From positions 122,905-186,904 of the forward strand of contig DKKT01000071.1 in NCBI GenBank assembly GCA_002455425.1: a DNA stretch of 64,000 nucleotides. The letters are read 5' to 3'. The translations under genes were made by a program, and so were the position numbers. Within the stretch, counting starts at the first letter, position 1. The number at the start of each line of letters is the position of its first letter. This document shows positions 38,781-48,018 of the stretch, one piece after another. This DNA is from Chthonomonas sp. UBA6659 (lineage in GTDB: Bacteria > Armatimonadota > Fimbriimonadia > Fimbriimonadales > Fimbriimonadaceae). Under the pieces are notes generated by a model. The model had not been told where the DNA came from and did not search any database. It was given only the letters and a program-made list of their open reading frames with translations.

Positions 38781-41700
38781 GAAAAACACCGAACCTACCC
38801 CGACTCCCGCTCTGCCGGTCGAGTCGACCGAACCGAAGAAGACGTCTCGCCGACGCGCTCCGCAAGCGGAGGCGAAGCCGGTCGAAGAGGCACCCCAGCC
38901 CGCCGCGAAGACCTCTCGAGCTAAGGCCGTGAAGCCGACCCCTGAAAAGGAGCCCGTCGCCAAACCCCGAGCCAAGAAGAGCCCACCCGAGCCAGAGGCC
39001 GCTCCGACCCCGAGCGCTCGTCCGGTGAAGGCAGTGAAGCCCAAGCCCGAGTCGGTACCCGTCTCCGAGCCGAAAGGCTTGACCAAGGCCCCCCTCTTCG
39101 GCAAAGCCAAGGTCAAGCCGGCTCTAGCCGCTTCGGTTCCTTCCCCTGAAGCCGTCGAACCCGCGAAGCCGGCACGAAAGGCCAAGCCCGAGCCCCGACA
39201 GGCACCGATCAAACCCGAAGCCAAGAAGGTAGAGCCGGTCGTGGCCCGCGAGCCGGCCAAGCCGCAGTCGAGGAAACCGATCAGGAAAGCGGCCAAGTCG
39301 ACGGATCCCCGCGAGGCGATCCTCCGTTCGACGGTCGAAGATCTCCCGGCTCCAACCTGGCGTCCGGCCCAGCCGATCCCGAAAAAAGCCGCCGAGCCGG
39401 CCCGAGGCCGACGATCGGCCACCCGCGAAGTGGCCGATGGCACCGTGGAACCGAATCTCGCCCCCCGTCGAACCCGCAACAAGAAGGGAGACGAGGCGAA
39501 AGAGCACAGGATCACGGCTGCTGAGGCGCTCGTCGTGCCCACCGAGGAGCCCGGCGACGAGCGGGGTCGACGTCGCCGTCGACGTGGACGCGGCGGTCGC
39601 GGCCGCGACGAGGCGACCATCACGGAAGCCGCCGCGCCCGCTTCGGCCGTCGCCGAAGACGCGCCATCGAACGTGCGGAGCGGTCGGCATCGCCCACAAG
39701 ACGCTCCACGCGAGGTGTCGACCCCAACACCGCCCAAACCTCCGGCAACCCGTAAGCTCGTTCCGATTCCGGCCGACGCCCCGCAAGTCGTGACTCGGGA
39801 CGGAGTGCCCGTGCTCACACGCAATGGGCGGATTTACCCGCCGTTGTTCTTCTTTGGCAGTTCGCCCGACGAGCGCCGCGCTGCGACCGTCGTCGAAGAG
39901 ATGCGGATGGCGGCTGGAAACGGGGTCAAGCTATTCGCTCACCTTGTCGAACTCGAGGTCGACCCCAGCACGGTCAAGGACGCCGTGTCGTTCGCGGGCT
40001 ACCTCCTCAAGAAGACGCTCGAGGTCTGTCCCGATGCTCAGGTTCTCTTTCGGATCGTCTTCACCGCCCCCCGCGGGTGGCAGCAGAAGTACCCTAAGGC
40101 CGCCTACGTCGCCGAAGAAGGCGGGATGGCAGAGCCGAGCCTCTGCGACGAAGCGTTCTGGGGTGATGCCGAGGCGTGCCTGCGCGACTTCATCGCGACG
40201 ACGAGACGCCTCCCTCAAAGCGAGCACATCCTCGGGCTCCACCTGGAGCGCGGAGAGTGGTTCTTCGCGGCCGGCTGGGGTTATGACACCTCCGCCGCGG
40301 CCTACGACAAGTTCCGTGAGTGGGTTCGGCTTCGGTACCGCGACAACGTGGTTTCCTTGCGGGCGGCGTGGTTCGATGGCCAGGTTCACTTCGCGACCGT
40401 CTCCGTGCCCGAGTATGGACGCGAGCCGAGTGCCGGGGAGGAGTTCGTTCGCACCGGTCGAAAGGCCCGGCGCTGGGTTGACTATCACTTGTTCCTCAGC
40501 GACACGACCGTCGAACGAATCGGCAAGCTCGCGTACGCCGCCAAGGAAGCCAGTGAGGGCTACTACCTCGTCAGCGTTTCCTATGGGTACACGTTCGAGT
40601 GGTCGCACCCGGCAAGCGGGCACCTCTCGCTGGGCAAACTGCTTCGCACGCCCGAGGTCGACATGATCGCAGGCCCGCCAAGCTACAAGAACCGCGAGCC
40701 AGGCGGAGCGGCACCGTTCCCCGGGCCGATCGACAGTTTCGCGCTCAACGGCAAGCTCTACATCAGCGAGGAGGACTTCAAGACTTCCATCAGCGGGCAG
40801 CAGGAACCGGACGACTTCAATCCGATCATGCGAACGCCACAAGCTCTCGAGTCGGTTCACTGGCGCGGCGTCGGTGCCGCCCTTGCCCACATGTCCGGCG
40901 TCTCGTGGATGGACCTGTGGGGCAACGGCTGGCTGTCGACCGCGGGCATTTGGGAGCGCGGCGCGAGTGCGATCGACGACCTGGTCCGACGCATGGGAGC
41001 CAACCCGGCCGATCCGGATGTTGCCGTCTTCATCGACGAGCGCTCTCTCGCCTACCTCGTCGACCAGCATGCCTTTACCCAGCTTGTCCAGAACGTGCGC
41101 GAGGCCGTCCTCCGGAGCGGGCTCAACGCTGCGTTCTATCTGCTCAGTGATCTCGCGCATCGCGAGCGGTTCCCCGAGAGCAAGCTGTACGTCTTCATGA
41201 ACGCCTGGGACATCCGGCCCGAAGTCCGCAGTGCGATCAAAGGGCGACTTCAACGGGACGGGAAGGTGCTGTTCTGGCTCTATGCCGCCGGGCTCTTCGA
41301 CGGTGGGCGCGACTCGCTCGAGCGCGTGCGCGAGGTCACCGGTATCGCTCTCAAGCCCCAGCCGTTCGCGTCCAAGACCGGCACGACGCTGTTGAATCGG
41401 CGACACGTGCTGGGCGAGGCCCTGCCGGAGCGCCTTCTGGCGGACGGGGGCCAGCTCGAACCCAGCTACTTCGCAATCCCCGAGGACGGCGTCGTTCTCG
41501 GCGAGTACTCCCAGACAGGACTTCCGAGCTTCGTCGTTCGCGAGTTCACCCACGACGACGCGAGCCTCAACTGGAAATCGGTCTTCCTCGGCGAGCCGGT
41601 CGTCACCCCCGCGCTCTTCCGCGCCCTCGGTGAGATGGCGGGAGCGCCGATCTGGAACTACCAAGAGGATGTCGTCCATGTACGGCCGCCCTTCCTCACC

Positions 41701-42219
41701 GTCCATTGCTCCGGCGCGGGCGTGCGGGCGTTGACGTTGCCCGACAAGTGGTCCGCCTACGACCTCATCGAGCGGGCGTGGGTCTCGACCGATGCCACGC
41801 ACCTGCGGTTCAACGCCACCGACGGTCAGACCCACGTCTTTCTCGTCGGTACGCAGGCCGAAATCGAGAGCCTCCTCCAACGCGACCCCCAAGAGTTGCT
41901 GACGATGGCCGAACTCCCCGAGCGAGCCGAGAACACGCTTCGGCTCGACAGCGTGATGTTCGACGTGCCGATCATGAAGCTCGACGAGTGGGTCGAAGAG
42001 ACGTGGTCCGAGGATCTCGCCGACGACCTCCTCCTGAAGCCGTCGATGTTCGAGCCCGAAGTCGAGGAGCCGGTCGGGCCGGACCGAGAACGGGGTCGCC
42101 GCCGACGCGGGCGTCGCAAGGGTGGCGAGGAGGTCGTGACGGCGCGCAAGGAAGGGGCCGATATGCCTGATCCGTTCGACGCGCTCGGGATGAACGTCGT
42201 GTTCAGGAAGCGAAACTGA
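38770..42219 (+). CDS. GH-A-like glycosidase-fold protein with basic disordered tails
   Basis: 1149 residues in three parts. Residues 1-330 are disordered, rich in Lys, Pro, Ala and Glu, with an Arg/Gly patch (RGRRRRRRGRGGRGRD) at 265-280. Residues about 333-1040 look like a clan GH-A TIM barrel related to GH42: GRIYPPLFFFG opens the barrel, HLERGEW (491-497) offers the acid/base Glu and KLYISEEDFKT (662-672) the nucleophile Glu. The last 100 residues hold a second basic patch (RERGRRRRGRRKGGEE). There is no signal peptide, so it should be cytoplasmic. The tails resemble those of RNase E or other RNA-associated proteins, unexpected on a glycosidase. The substrate is unknown. Confidence 0.75.
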   Translation: MPRKKNTEPTPTPALPVESTEPKKTSRRRAPQAEAKPVEEAPQPAAKTSRAKAVKPTPEKEPVAKPRAKKSPPEPEAAPTPSARPVKAVKPKPESVPVSEPKGLTKAPLFGKAKVKPALAASVPSPEAVEPAKPARKAKPEPRQAPIKPEAKKVEPVVAREPAKPQSRKPIRKAAKSTDPREAILRSTVEDLPAPTWRPAQPIPKKAAEPARGRRSATREVADGTVEPNLAPRRTRNKKGDEAKEHRITAAEALVVPTEEPGDERGRRRRRRGRGGRGRDEATITEAAAPASAVAEDAPSNVRSGRHRPQDAPREVSTPTPPKPPATRKLVPIPADAPQVVTRDGVPVLTRNGRIYPPLFFFGSSPDERRAATVVEEMRMAAGNGVKLFAHLVELEVDPSTVKDAVSFAGYLLKKTLEVCPDAQVLFRIVFTAPRGWQQKYPKAAYVAEEGGMAEPSLCDEAFWGDAEACLRDFIATTRRLPQSEHILGLHLERGEWFFAAGWGYDTSAAAYDKFREWVRLRYRDNVVSLRAAWFDGQVHFATVSVPEYGREPSAGEEFVRTGRKARRWVDYHLFLSDTTVERIGKLAYAAKEASEGYYLVSVSYGYTFEWSHPASGHLSLGKLLRTPEVDMIAGPPSYKNREPGGAAPFPGPIDSFALNGKLYISEEDFKTSISGQQEPDDFNPIMRTPQALESVHWRGVGAALAHMSGVSWMDLWGNGWLSTAGIWERGASAIDDLVRRMGANPADPDVAVFIDERSLAYLVDQHAFTQLVQNVREAVLRSGLNAAFYLLSDLAHRERFPESKLYVFMNAWDIRPEVRSAIKGRLQRDGKVLFWLYAAGLFDGGRDSLERVREVTGIALKPQPFASKTGTTLLNRRHVLGEALPERLLADGGQLEPSYFAIPEDGVVLGEYSQTGLPSFVVREFTHDDASLNWKSVFLGEPVVTPALFRALGEMAGAPIWNYQEDVVHVRPPFLTVHCSGAGVRALTLPDKWSAYDLIERAWVSTDATHLRFNATDGQTHVFLVGTQAEIESLLQRDPQELLTMAELPERAENTLRLDSVMFDVPIMKLDEWVEETWSEDLADDLLLKPSMFEPEVEEPVGPDRERGRRRRGRRKGGEEVVTARKEGADMPDPFDALGMNVVFRKRN

Positions 42220-42220
42220 C

Positions 42221-43120
42221 GTGTACCGCGCTGGATTCGTCGCCCTGATCGGGAAGCCGAACGTCGGCAAGAGCACGCTGCTCAACGCGATCGTCGGCCA
42301 GAAGGTTTCGATCGTCAGTGACAAGCCGCAGACGACGCGTCGCCGGATCCTTGGCATTGCGACCACCGACCGTTATCAAATCTGCTTCGTCGACACGCCG
42401 GGCGTCCATGAACCGCACACGACGCTCGGGAAGATCTTGAACGAAACGGCCAGTCAGGCTCTTTTTGACACGGACCTGATCCTCGTCGTTTGCGATGTCT
42501 CGAAGCCGCCCGACAAGGGCGACGAATCGATTGCGGCGATGGTGAAAAACGCGCTCAAAGGACCGAAGGCAACGCCGGTTCTCCTCTGTCTCAACAAGAT
42601 GGATCTCTTGAAGGCCCACAATGTGGTCGCGCACGTCGAGGCGTACACGAAGCTCTTCGGGACCGACGACCAGATGATGACGACGATGACGCGGCAGCAC
42701 AACGCCGATAAGCTTGTGGAGATGATCGTCGAGCGGCTCCCGGAAGGGGATCCGATCTTTCCTGAGGACGAAGTCACGGACGTCCCGATGCGCATACTCG
42801 CCGCCGAACTCATCCGGGAGAAGGCGCTTCGCCTCACACGGCAGGAGATCCCCCACGCGCTCGCCACGGTCGTCGACCTCTGGGAAGAGGAGCCGACCAG
42901 CGACCTCGTCCGGATTACGGCCTCGATCGTCGTCGAGCGTGAGGGCCAGAAGGCGATCCTGATCGGCAAACGCGGGTCGATGCTCAAGCAAATCGGAACC
43001 GAAGCACGCGGTGAAATCGAGGAGATGCTCGGCAAACGAGTCTTCCTTGAGCTCTTCGTCAAAGTCCGCGAGGATTGGCGTCAGAATCCGCGGATGCTCC
43101 GGGACCTCGAGTACTCCTAG
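42221..43120 (+). CDS. era: GTPase Era
   Basis: 299 residues, standard Era. P loop GKPNVGKST (11-19), DTPGVHEPH for G3 and NKMD for G4, and a C-terminal KH domain with AILIGKRGSMLKQIGTEAR. Era binds 16S rRNA in the assembling 30S subunit. It starts at GTG one base after the preceding stop, so it is probably co-transcribed with the large GH-like gene. Confidence 0.97.
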   Translation: MYRAGFVALIGKPNVGKSTLLNAIVGQKVSIVSDKPQTTRRRILGIATTDRYQICFVDTPGVHEPHTTLGKILNETASQALFDTDLILVVCDVSKPPDKGDESIAAMVKNALKGPKATPVLLCLNKMDLLKAHNVVAHVEAYTKLFGTDDQMMTTMTRQHNADKLVEMIVERLPEGDPIFPEDEVTDVPMRILAAELIREKALRLTRQEIPHALATVVDLWEEEPTSDLVRITASIVVEREGQKAILIGKRGSMLKQIGTEARGEIEEMLGKRVFLELFVKVREDWRQNPRMLRDLEYS

Positions 43121-43140
43121 GACTGCTGATCGCTCTGCGC

Positions 43141-43146
43141 CACAAT
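43141..43146 (+). promoter_or_regulatory. -10 hexamer of the serine hydrolase
   Basis: CACAAT followed by cgacc and ATG 43152. The 5-base gap makes this a leaderless-type promoter and supports the chosen start. Confidence 0.35.
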
Positions 43147-43151
43147 CGACC

Positions 43152-44213
43152 ATGCTTGCGCTCCTTGTCGGGTTTCTCGGCGTTGCCGATCTCCGCTCCG
43201 AAATCGACGCCACCGTTCAGGCGGCCTTCAAGACCCTCAAGCCGACCGGCATGGCGGTGGCGGTCGTCGAGAACGGCAAGCCGCTCTACGTGAAGGGGTT
43301 GGGATTTGCCGACCTCGAGCAGAAGCGGCCGATGACGGCCGATTCGGTCCACTACCTGGCCTCGCTCGGCAAGCACATGACGGCCACCGCCATCCTCCTG
43401 CTCGAGGAAGACGGCAAGCTGAAGCTGGACGACTCGATTACGACCTACCTGAAGGATGCGCCCGAGACATGGAAGCCGGTCACGGTGCGGCACCTGCTTC
43501 ATCACTCGGGGGGTCTGCCCGATTACCTCACCGCGGTCGGCGACATCGCCAAGGAGGTCACCGACGCCGACCTCGTCGCGTCGATCAAGGACAAGCCGGT
43601 GCTCCGTCCGCCCGGCGAGAAGTGGCAGTACAGCAACACCGGATACATGCTGCTCGGCCTGATCGCGGAGCGGGTTTCCGGGCAGCCCCTCGGGGAGTTC
43701 CTCCACAAACGCGTGTGGGGGCCGAGCAAGATGAACGCGACGAGGCTCAACGACCCGTTCGCAATCATCCCGAATCGGGCGCGAGGCACGATGCGTCAGG
43801 GTGCGTCGATCCTCAACGAGGCACCGACGAGCCGATCGCTGAGCAAAACCGGGGATGGCCCGGCGATGTCCTCACTTCGGGATCTGATGACGTGGGATCA
43901 GGTCCTCTCCGGCGATCGCGTGCTTTCCAAGCGCGTCGTCGAGAACCTCTTTGCGCCCGACACCCTGCCGGTTTCTCCAGAGCGGTCCGACCTCCGCTAC
44001 GCGGCAGGATGGATGATCTCCCGTCGCGACGGACGGCTGACCCAGTCTCATGGCGGCGGGTGGGTCGGTACGACGACGCTGATGGTCCGGGTGCCCGCCC
44101 AGAAGCGGTGCGTGATCGTCTTGGTGAACCAGGGCAGTGTCGACGTCGAGCCGATGGTCAAGTCGACCCTCGATAGGCTCGACTCCGATGGAACCAAGCC
44201 GAAAGAACGGTAG
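43152..44213 (+). CDS. Exported serine hydrolase, class C beta-lactamase family
   Basis: 353 residues. A short hydrophobic start (MLALLVGFLGVADL) is a probable signal peptide. The three penicillin-binding motifs are present: SLGK (catalytic Ser and Lys), YSN, and SHGGG in place of KTG. The family includes esterases, D-aminopeptidases and beta-lactamases; the HGG box favours an esterase or peptidase over a true beta-lactamase. ATG 43152 begins the signal and lies 5 bases behind CACAAT. Confidence 0.88.
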   Translation: MLALLVGFLGVADLRSEIDATVQAAFKTLKPTGMAVAVVENGKPLYVKGLGFADLEQKRPMTADSVHYLASLGKHMTATAILLLEEDGKLKLDDSITTYLKDAPETWKPVTVRHLLHHSGGLPDYLTAVGDIAKEVTDADLVASIKDKPVLRPPGEKWQYSNTGYMLLGLIAERVSGQPLGEFLHKRVWGPSKMNATRLNDPFAIIPNRARGTMRQGASILNEAPTSRSLSKTGDGPAMSSLRDLMTWDQVLSGDRVLSKRVVENLFAPDTLPVSPERSDLRYAAGWMISRRDGRLTQSHGGGWVGTTTLMVRVPAQKRCVIVLVNQGSVDVEPMVKSTLDRLDSDGTKPKER

Positions 44214-44225
44214 ACTCAAGACAAC

Positions 44226-46361
44226 ATGATCTCTCCGCAGGAGCTGATCGAGCGCGCCTACGCCGTGCTCGCGACCCGTCCCGGGTTTGTCGAGCGCCAA
44301 GACCAGCGACAGATTTCCTTGCTTCTCGCCGACTGCATCGAAGCCGGGAACTCGGGGGCGTTCGAGGCTCCGACCGGATTGGGCAAGTCGCTCGCCTGCC
44401 TCATCCCTGCGATCGCCTGCGCGATGGCCCTAGGTAAGCGGGTGGTGATCGCGACCTACACCAACGTGCTCGCCGAGCAGTACTGGCGGCACGACCTGCC
44501 CCTCGCCCTGAGCCTATTCGAGCCGTTCCTCGCCGATCTCAAAGGTGACGAGGGGCCGCCCGCGTTGCCGGCCTGTCAATTCCTGATCGGGCGCACTCGT
44601 TACGCGTGCCTGGCCGCCGGACTCGAGACCCAGCCCGCCCTCATCCGCGACTTCCAGCGCCGCGCCGAGATGGGGATCGAGTCGGAGTTCAGGAGCCTCG
44701 CCCAGCGTCCGGCCCGCGAACTAAGCCGCCTTTGGGGCCAAATCTCTGCGCCGCCCGTGTGTCCCGGCAAGCTCTGCGACCACTACGAGCCGTGCTTCTA
44801 CTACAAGGCCCGACGCCTGGCCGAGCGGGCCCAAGTCGTGATCACGAACCACAGCGTCGTCCTCCAGGATGCGCTTCTGAGGCGTGCGTCCGACGGCGAG
44901 CAGACCATGCTCGGCAAGGTCGACTTCGCGATCCTAGACGAGGCCCACGACTTCGTCCAGGCCGCCCAAAACGGTCTCGAATTCGAACTCAGCGCCGCGA
45001 AGCTCGCAACCCTGGAATCGCTCGCGATCCGGCTGTTCCAAAGCGTGGGTTCGGCCGCGCTGACGGCTCAATCCGTCCCGGAGTGGGAGAAGCTCTTCCG
45101 AGGCTACAAGGCGGTGCTCGATGGTGCCCAGCGCGGTCTCGTCGACCTCGGCATGGCGGTTCAGAATTCGGGCATCCTGGCCGCCACCCCCGACTCAGTC
45201 TGGCGGCATCCCCAGGTTCAGAAGTCGGCGATTCCCGAGCGGCTCGAACAAGCGAAAGCGATCGCGACGGAAGTCGGGGCGGCCACGCTCGCGTTCACCG
45301 GCGAAGCGCGGCGACAGGTCACAGCCTGGCGCGACGCCGACAAGATCGGTGGCGAGATCGCGAAATCGGCGCTGGATGCCGTGCGCGGATACGCGACCTA
45401 CCTCGCCGATTACGCCTACGGCTGCTTCGCCCTCTTCGACGACACCCCCGACGGGATCGAGGGTCCCGGCCCGCTTGGGCCCGCCTCGGTGACGCATCTG
45501 TCGATGACTCCGGACCGGGGACCCGTCCTGCGGCTCGACCTGATCGACTTTCGCGAACCGCTCCGGACGCTGCTTTGGGAGAAGACCCCGTGGGCGTGCC
45601 TCTCGGCGACACTCGCTCTCGACGGGAGTTTCGACTACTTCGTTCGATCGACCGGAGCGGAACCAAACTTCGCCGAGATCCTGCCGACGCCGTTCGACTT
45701 TCCGAGCCAGGCGGCACTCTACCTGCCTCCGAACGGTCGCATCCCCGACCCGACCTGGGCCCGCAAGTCGGGCGAGGAGGAGGTGTATTACGACGCCCTC
45801 GCTCGCGAACTGCGCGACATCATCCAAACGATGGGCGGCGGTGTCCTCGCGCTCTTCCACAGTCGGCGCGAGATGGAGGCGGTTTACGGCCGGCTGGGGC
45901 TCGAGTCCACGCGCTACCCGGTCTATCTTCAGCGGGCGACGGGAGCCTCGACGACGGGCGATCGTTTTCGCGAGAATGTCCACTCGTCGCTGTTCGCTCT
46001 CCGGTCGTTCTGGACGGGATTCGATGCCCCCGGCGAGACCCTACGCTGCGTGACGCTGGTGCGCGTGCCGTTCGAAGTGCCGGTCGAGCCGGCCGCGCTC
46101 GCCCGAATGGCCTACCTTCAGGCCGAAGGCCTCGATCCGTTCGCCGCCCACACGCTGCCCCTCGCGAAGATGATGATGCGCCAGGGATCGGGACGCCTGA
46201 TCCGTCGAACCGAAGACTATGGCCTCATCGCGCTCCTCGATCCGCGCTTGCGGAGCAAGCGCTACGGCGAGGAAATCCTCGAGAATCTCCCGTCCGGAAT
46301 GCGGACGTTCGACGACGTCGTCGAGGCCGCCGCCCATCTCGGTATCGGCGCACTCGCATGA
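44226..46361 (+). CDS. DinG/XPD-like ATP-dependent DNA helicase
   Basis: 711 residues. Walker A APTGLGKS (48-55), four cysteines C128, C179, C184 and C190 spaced like the 4Fe-4S domain of XPD/DinG, DEAH box DEAH (238-241) and the C-terminal motif VI QGSGRLIRR. Such helicases unwind DNA 5' to 3', often at R-loops or G-quadruplexes. TAGACT lies 9 bases before the ATG. The end overlaps the methyltransferase by 4 bases (ATGA). Confidence 0.92.
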   Translation: MISPQELIERAYAVLATRPGFVERQDQRQISLLLADCIEAGNSGAFEAPTGLGKSLACLIPAIACAMALGKRVVIATYTNVLAEQYWRHDLPLALSLFEPFLADLKGDEGPPALPACQFLIGRTRYACLAAGLETQPALIRDFQRRAEMGIESEFRSLAQRPARELSRLWGQISAPPVCPGKLCDHYEPCFYYKARRLAERAQVVITNHSVVLQDALLRRASDGEQTMLGKVDFAILDEAHDFVQAAQNGLEFELSAAKLATLESLAIRLFQSVGSAALTAQSVPEWEKLFRGYKAVLDGAQRGLVDLGMAVQNSGILAATPDSVWRHPQVQKSAIPERLEQAKAIATEVGAATLAFTGEARRQVTAWRDADKIGGEIAKSALDAVRGYATYLADYAYGCFALFDDTPDGIEGPGPLGPASVTHLSMTPDRGPVLRLDLIDFREPLRTLLWEKTPWACLSATLALDGSFDYFVRSTGAEPNFAEILPTPFDFPSQAALYLPPNGRIPDPTWARKSGEEEVYYDALARELRDIIQTMGGGVLALFHSRREMEAVYGRLGLESTRYPVYLQRATGASTTGDRFRENVHSSLFALRSFWTGFDAPGETLRCVTLVRVPFEVPVEPAALARMAYLQAEGLDPFAAHTLPLAKMMMRQGSGRLIRRTEDYGLIALLDPRLRSKRYGEEILENLPSGMRTFDDVVEAAAHLGIGALA

Positions 46362-47470
46362 CCGCGCTTCAGGCCGAAGCCCTGGAACTGGCCCAGGGCC
46401 GCGCCCCTACGCCGACCGAACTGGAGCGCGTCGGCCAAGCCGTTTCACCCGAAGCCGCGCGCTGGGCGTTCGAACAATGGTCCCTTCGGGAGCGCGCGAA
46501 GGCGAAGTTTTCGCGTGCGGCGGAGATGCTCTTCGAGCGCGAAGCGCTCGAACAGGCCACCTCCGAGGTCCTTGCACGTTATCACGCCGCGCGCTTCCCC
46601 GAGGGCGTGCTAGTCGTCGATCTCACCTCCGGCATCGGTGGTGACGCGATGGGGCTCGCCGAGCGCGGGCCGGTGCTCGCGTTCGAGCGGAACCCGGTGC
46701 GCGCCGAAATCCTACGGCACAATCTCGACCTCGTCGATCCCGACTCGGTCGTCGTGGAGGGCGATGCCCTCGATGGTGCTTGGGAGTTCGAATACGCGAT
46801 CGCGGATCCCGCACGTCGCGTCGGAGGGCGGCGCACGCTCGACCCCGAAGCATTCGTTCCGGATCCGGTGGCGGTCGCGAACCGGATGCGCACTCTGAAA
46901 CTGGGCCTGATCAAGCTGAGCCCGATGCTCTCGGACGCCGTCCTCGAAGCGCTCGGGGTTGGGCTCGAGTTTGTCGGGCGCCGAGGCGAGTGCTCGGAGG
47001 TGCTCGTTCTGTGCGGGAGCGAGGCCGCCGCCGGGCGGTGGGCCGTGCTCGCTGACACCGGAGAGCGGCTCGAAGCCGGCCCCATGCCGCATGTCGGGGA
47101 GATCCACCGATTCCTGTTCGACGCGCACCCCTGCGCCGTTCGCGCTCATGCCCTCGGAGCCCTTGCATCGGCGTACGACCTTGTCGCGGTCGGGGTTGCT
47201 CCCGGCTATCTGACCGGACCTACGCGGCTGGAATCCCCCTGGCTCAGAACGTACGAGGTGATCGAGGTGCTGCCGTTCGATCGCAAGCGGGTCAAGCAGC
47301 GCGTTCGTGAGCTTGGTGGTCGGGTTCAGGAGCTCAAAGCACGCGGTCACCGCTTGGACGCGGACGAGGAACGCAAGCGACTCGATCCGGGTGGTGTCGA
47401 GCCTCTCACGATCATCGTGATTCCGGGGGAGTCGGGGATTCGCGCCGCCTTATGCCGGCGCACCACTTAG
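46358..47470 (+). CDS. SAM methyltransferase with THUMP-like domain
   Basis: 370 residues. After a helical N-terminus comes a class I methyltransferase fold: VVDLTSGIGGDAMGLA (86-101) for motif I, FERNP (109-113), and a DPARR motif (150-154) at the active-site position. The C-terminal 90 residues match the THUMP-like domain of this family. Members are thought to methylate RNA, but the target is not known. It is coupled by ATGA to the Fe-S helicase, a hint that both act on nucleic acid. Confidence 0.88.
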   Translation: MTALQAEALELAQGRAPTPTELERVGQAVSPEAARWAFEQWSLRERAKAKFSRAAEMLFEREALEQATSEVLARYHAARFPEGVLVVDLTSGIGGDAMGLAERGPVLAFERNPVRAEILRHNLDLVDPDSVVVEGDALDGAWEFEYAIADPARRVGGRRTLDPEAFVPDPVAVANRMRTLKLGLIKLSPMLSDAVLEALGVGLEFVGRRGECSEVLVLCGSEAAAGRWAVLADTGERLEAGPMPHVGEIHRFLFDAHPCAVRAHALGALASAYDLVAVGVAPGYLTGPTRLESPWLRTYEVIEVLPFDRKRVKQRVRELGGRVQELKARGHRLDADEERKRLDPGGVEPLTIIVIPGESGIRAALCRRTT

Positions 47471-47474
47471 CACG

Positions 47475-47503
47475 AAGGGTCCGTGCGACTCGCACGGACC
47501 CTT
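47475..47503. terminator. Bidirectional hairpin terminator
   Basis: aagggtccgtgcga pairs perfectly with tcgcacggaccctt. It lies between the convergent stops at 47470 and 47521. Confidence 0.7.
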
Positions 47504-47520
47504 GCGCAAAAGGAAGCCTC

Positions 47521-47976
47521 TCAGCGTGTGAAAATGACCTTCGCCGAGCCGCCCATCCCACCCGGGAGGTTTAAGGTCATCGACTTGCCGTCCTTGCTCA
47601 GGACCATCGTCTGCGGCTTGGCTTTGTCGCCGGAGACCGCCTTGCCGTCTTCCTTCTTCGCGGTAATGACGATGTTGCTACCGGTTTGCTTCCAGGTCCC
47701 CTCGCTGGTCGCGCTCTTGTTGGGACCTGGGATGTTCGTTGCCTTGAGGACGTAAGTGTTGTTCGCCTTCAGCTCGAGGGCGACGCGCATCTTGCGAGCC
47801 TCCGCCAGCATGTCGTCCATCATCTTCTTCTGGGCCGCTTCCATCTTCGGCATGTTGGCCGGGAGCTTGATTTCGAGCTTGCCGTTCCACTTGCCGACAG
47901 CGTTGGCAGCGTGGGCGACGACAGCTACGACGAGGACAGCCGCAACGAGGGCGAATCGAGCGAGGGCTTGTTTCAT
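47521..47976 (-). CDS. Small secreted beta-barrel-like protein
   Basis: 151 residues. Signal peptide of about 24 residues (ALARFALVAAVLVVAVVAHA), then a mature part with a pattern seen in lipocalin-like small exoproteins: a first GKWNGKLEI strand, a Met/Lys-rich helix (residues 41-62), then YVLKATN, GTWKQTGSNIVITAK and MTLNLPG strands. The next gene on this strand has the same plan, so the two look like paralogues. Function is unknown. It has TATAAG 6 bases before its ATG. Confidence 0.75.
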   Translation of the reverse strand: MKQALARFALVAAVLVVAVVAHAANAVGKWNGKLEIKLPANMPKMEAAQKKMMDDMLAEARKMRVALELKANNTYVLKATNIPGPNKSATSEGTWKQTGSNIVITAKKEDGKAVSGDKAKPQTMVLSKDGKSMTLNLPGGMGGSAKVIFTR

Positions 47977-47982
47977 TTCAAC

Positions 47983-47988
47983 CTTATA
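47983..47988 (-). promoter_or_regulatory. -10 hexamer of the small secreted protein
   Basis: TATAAG on the minus strand, then gttgaa and the ATG at 47976: a 6-base gap and a leaderless arrangement. Confidence 0.45.
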
Positions 47989-48018
47989 CCGCTTCGGTGG
48001 GCGGGGCGTTTCATGAAG

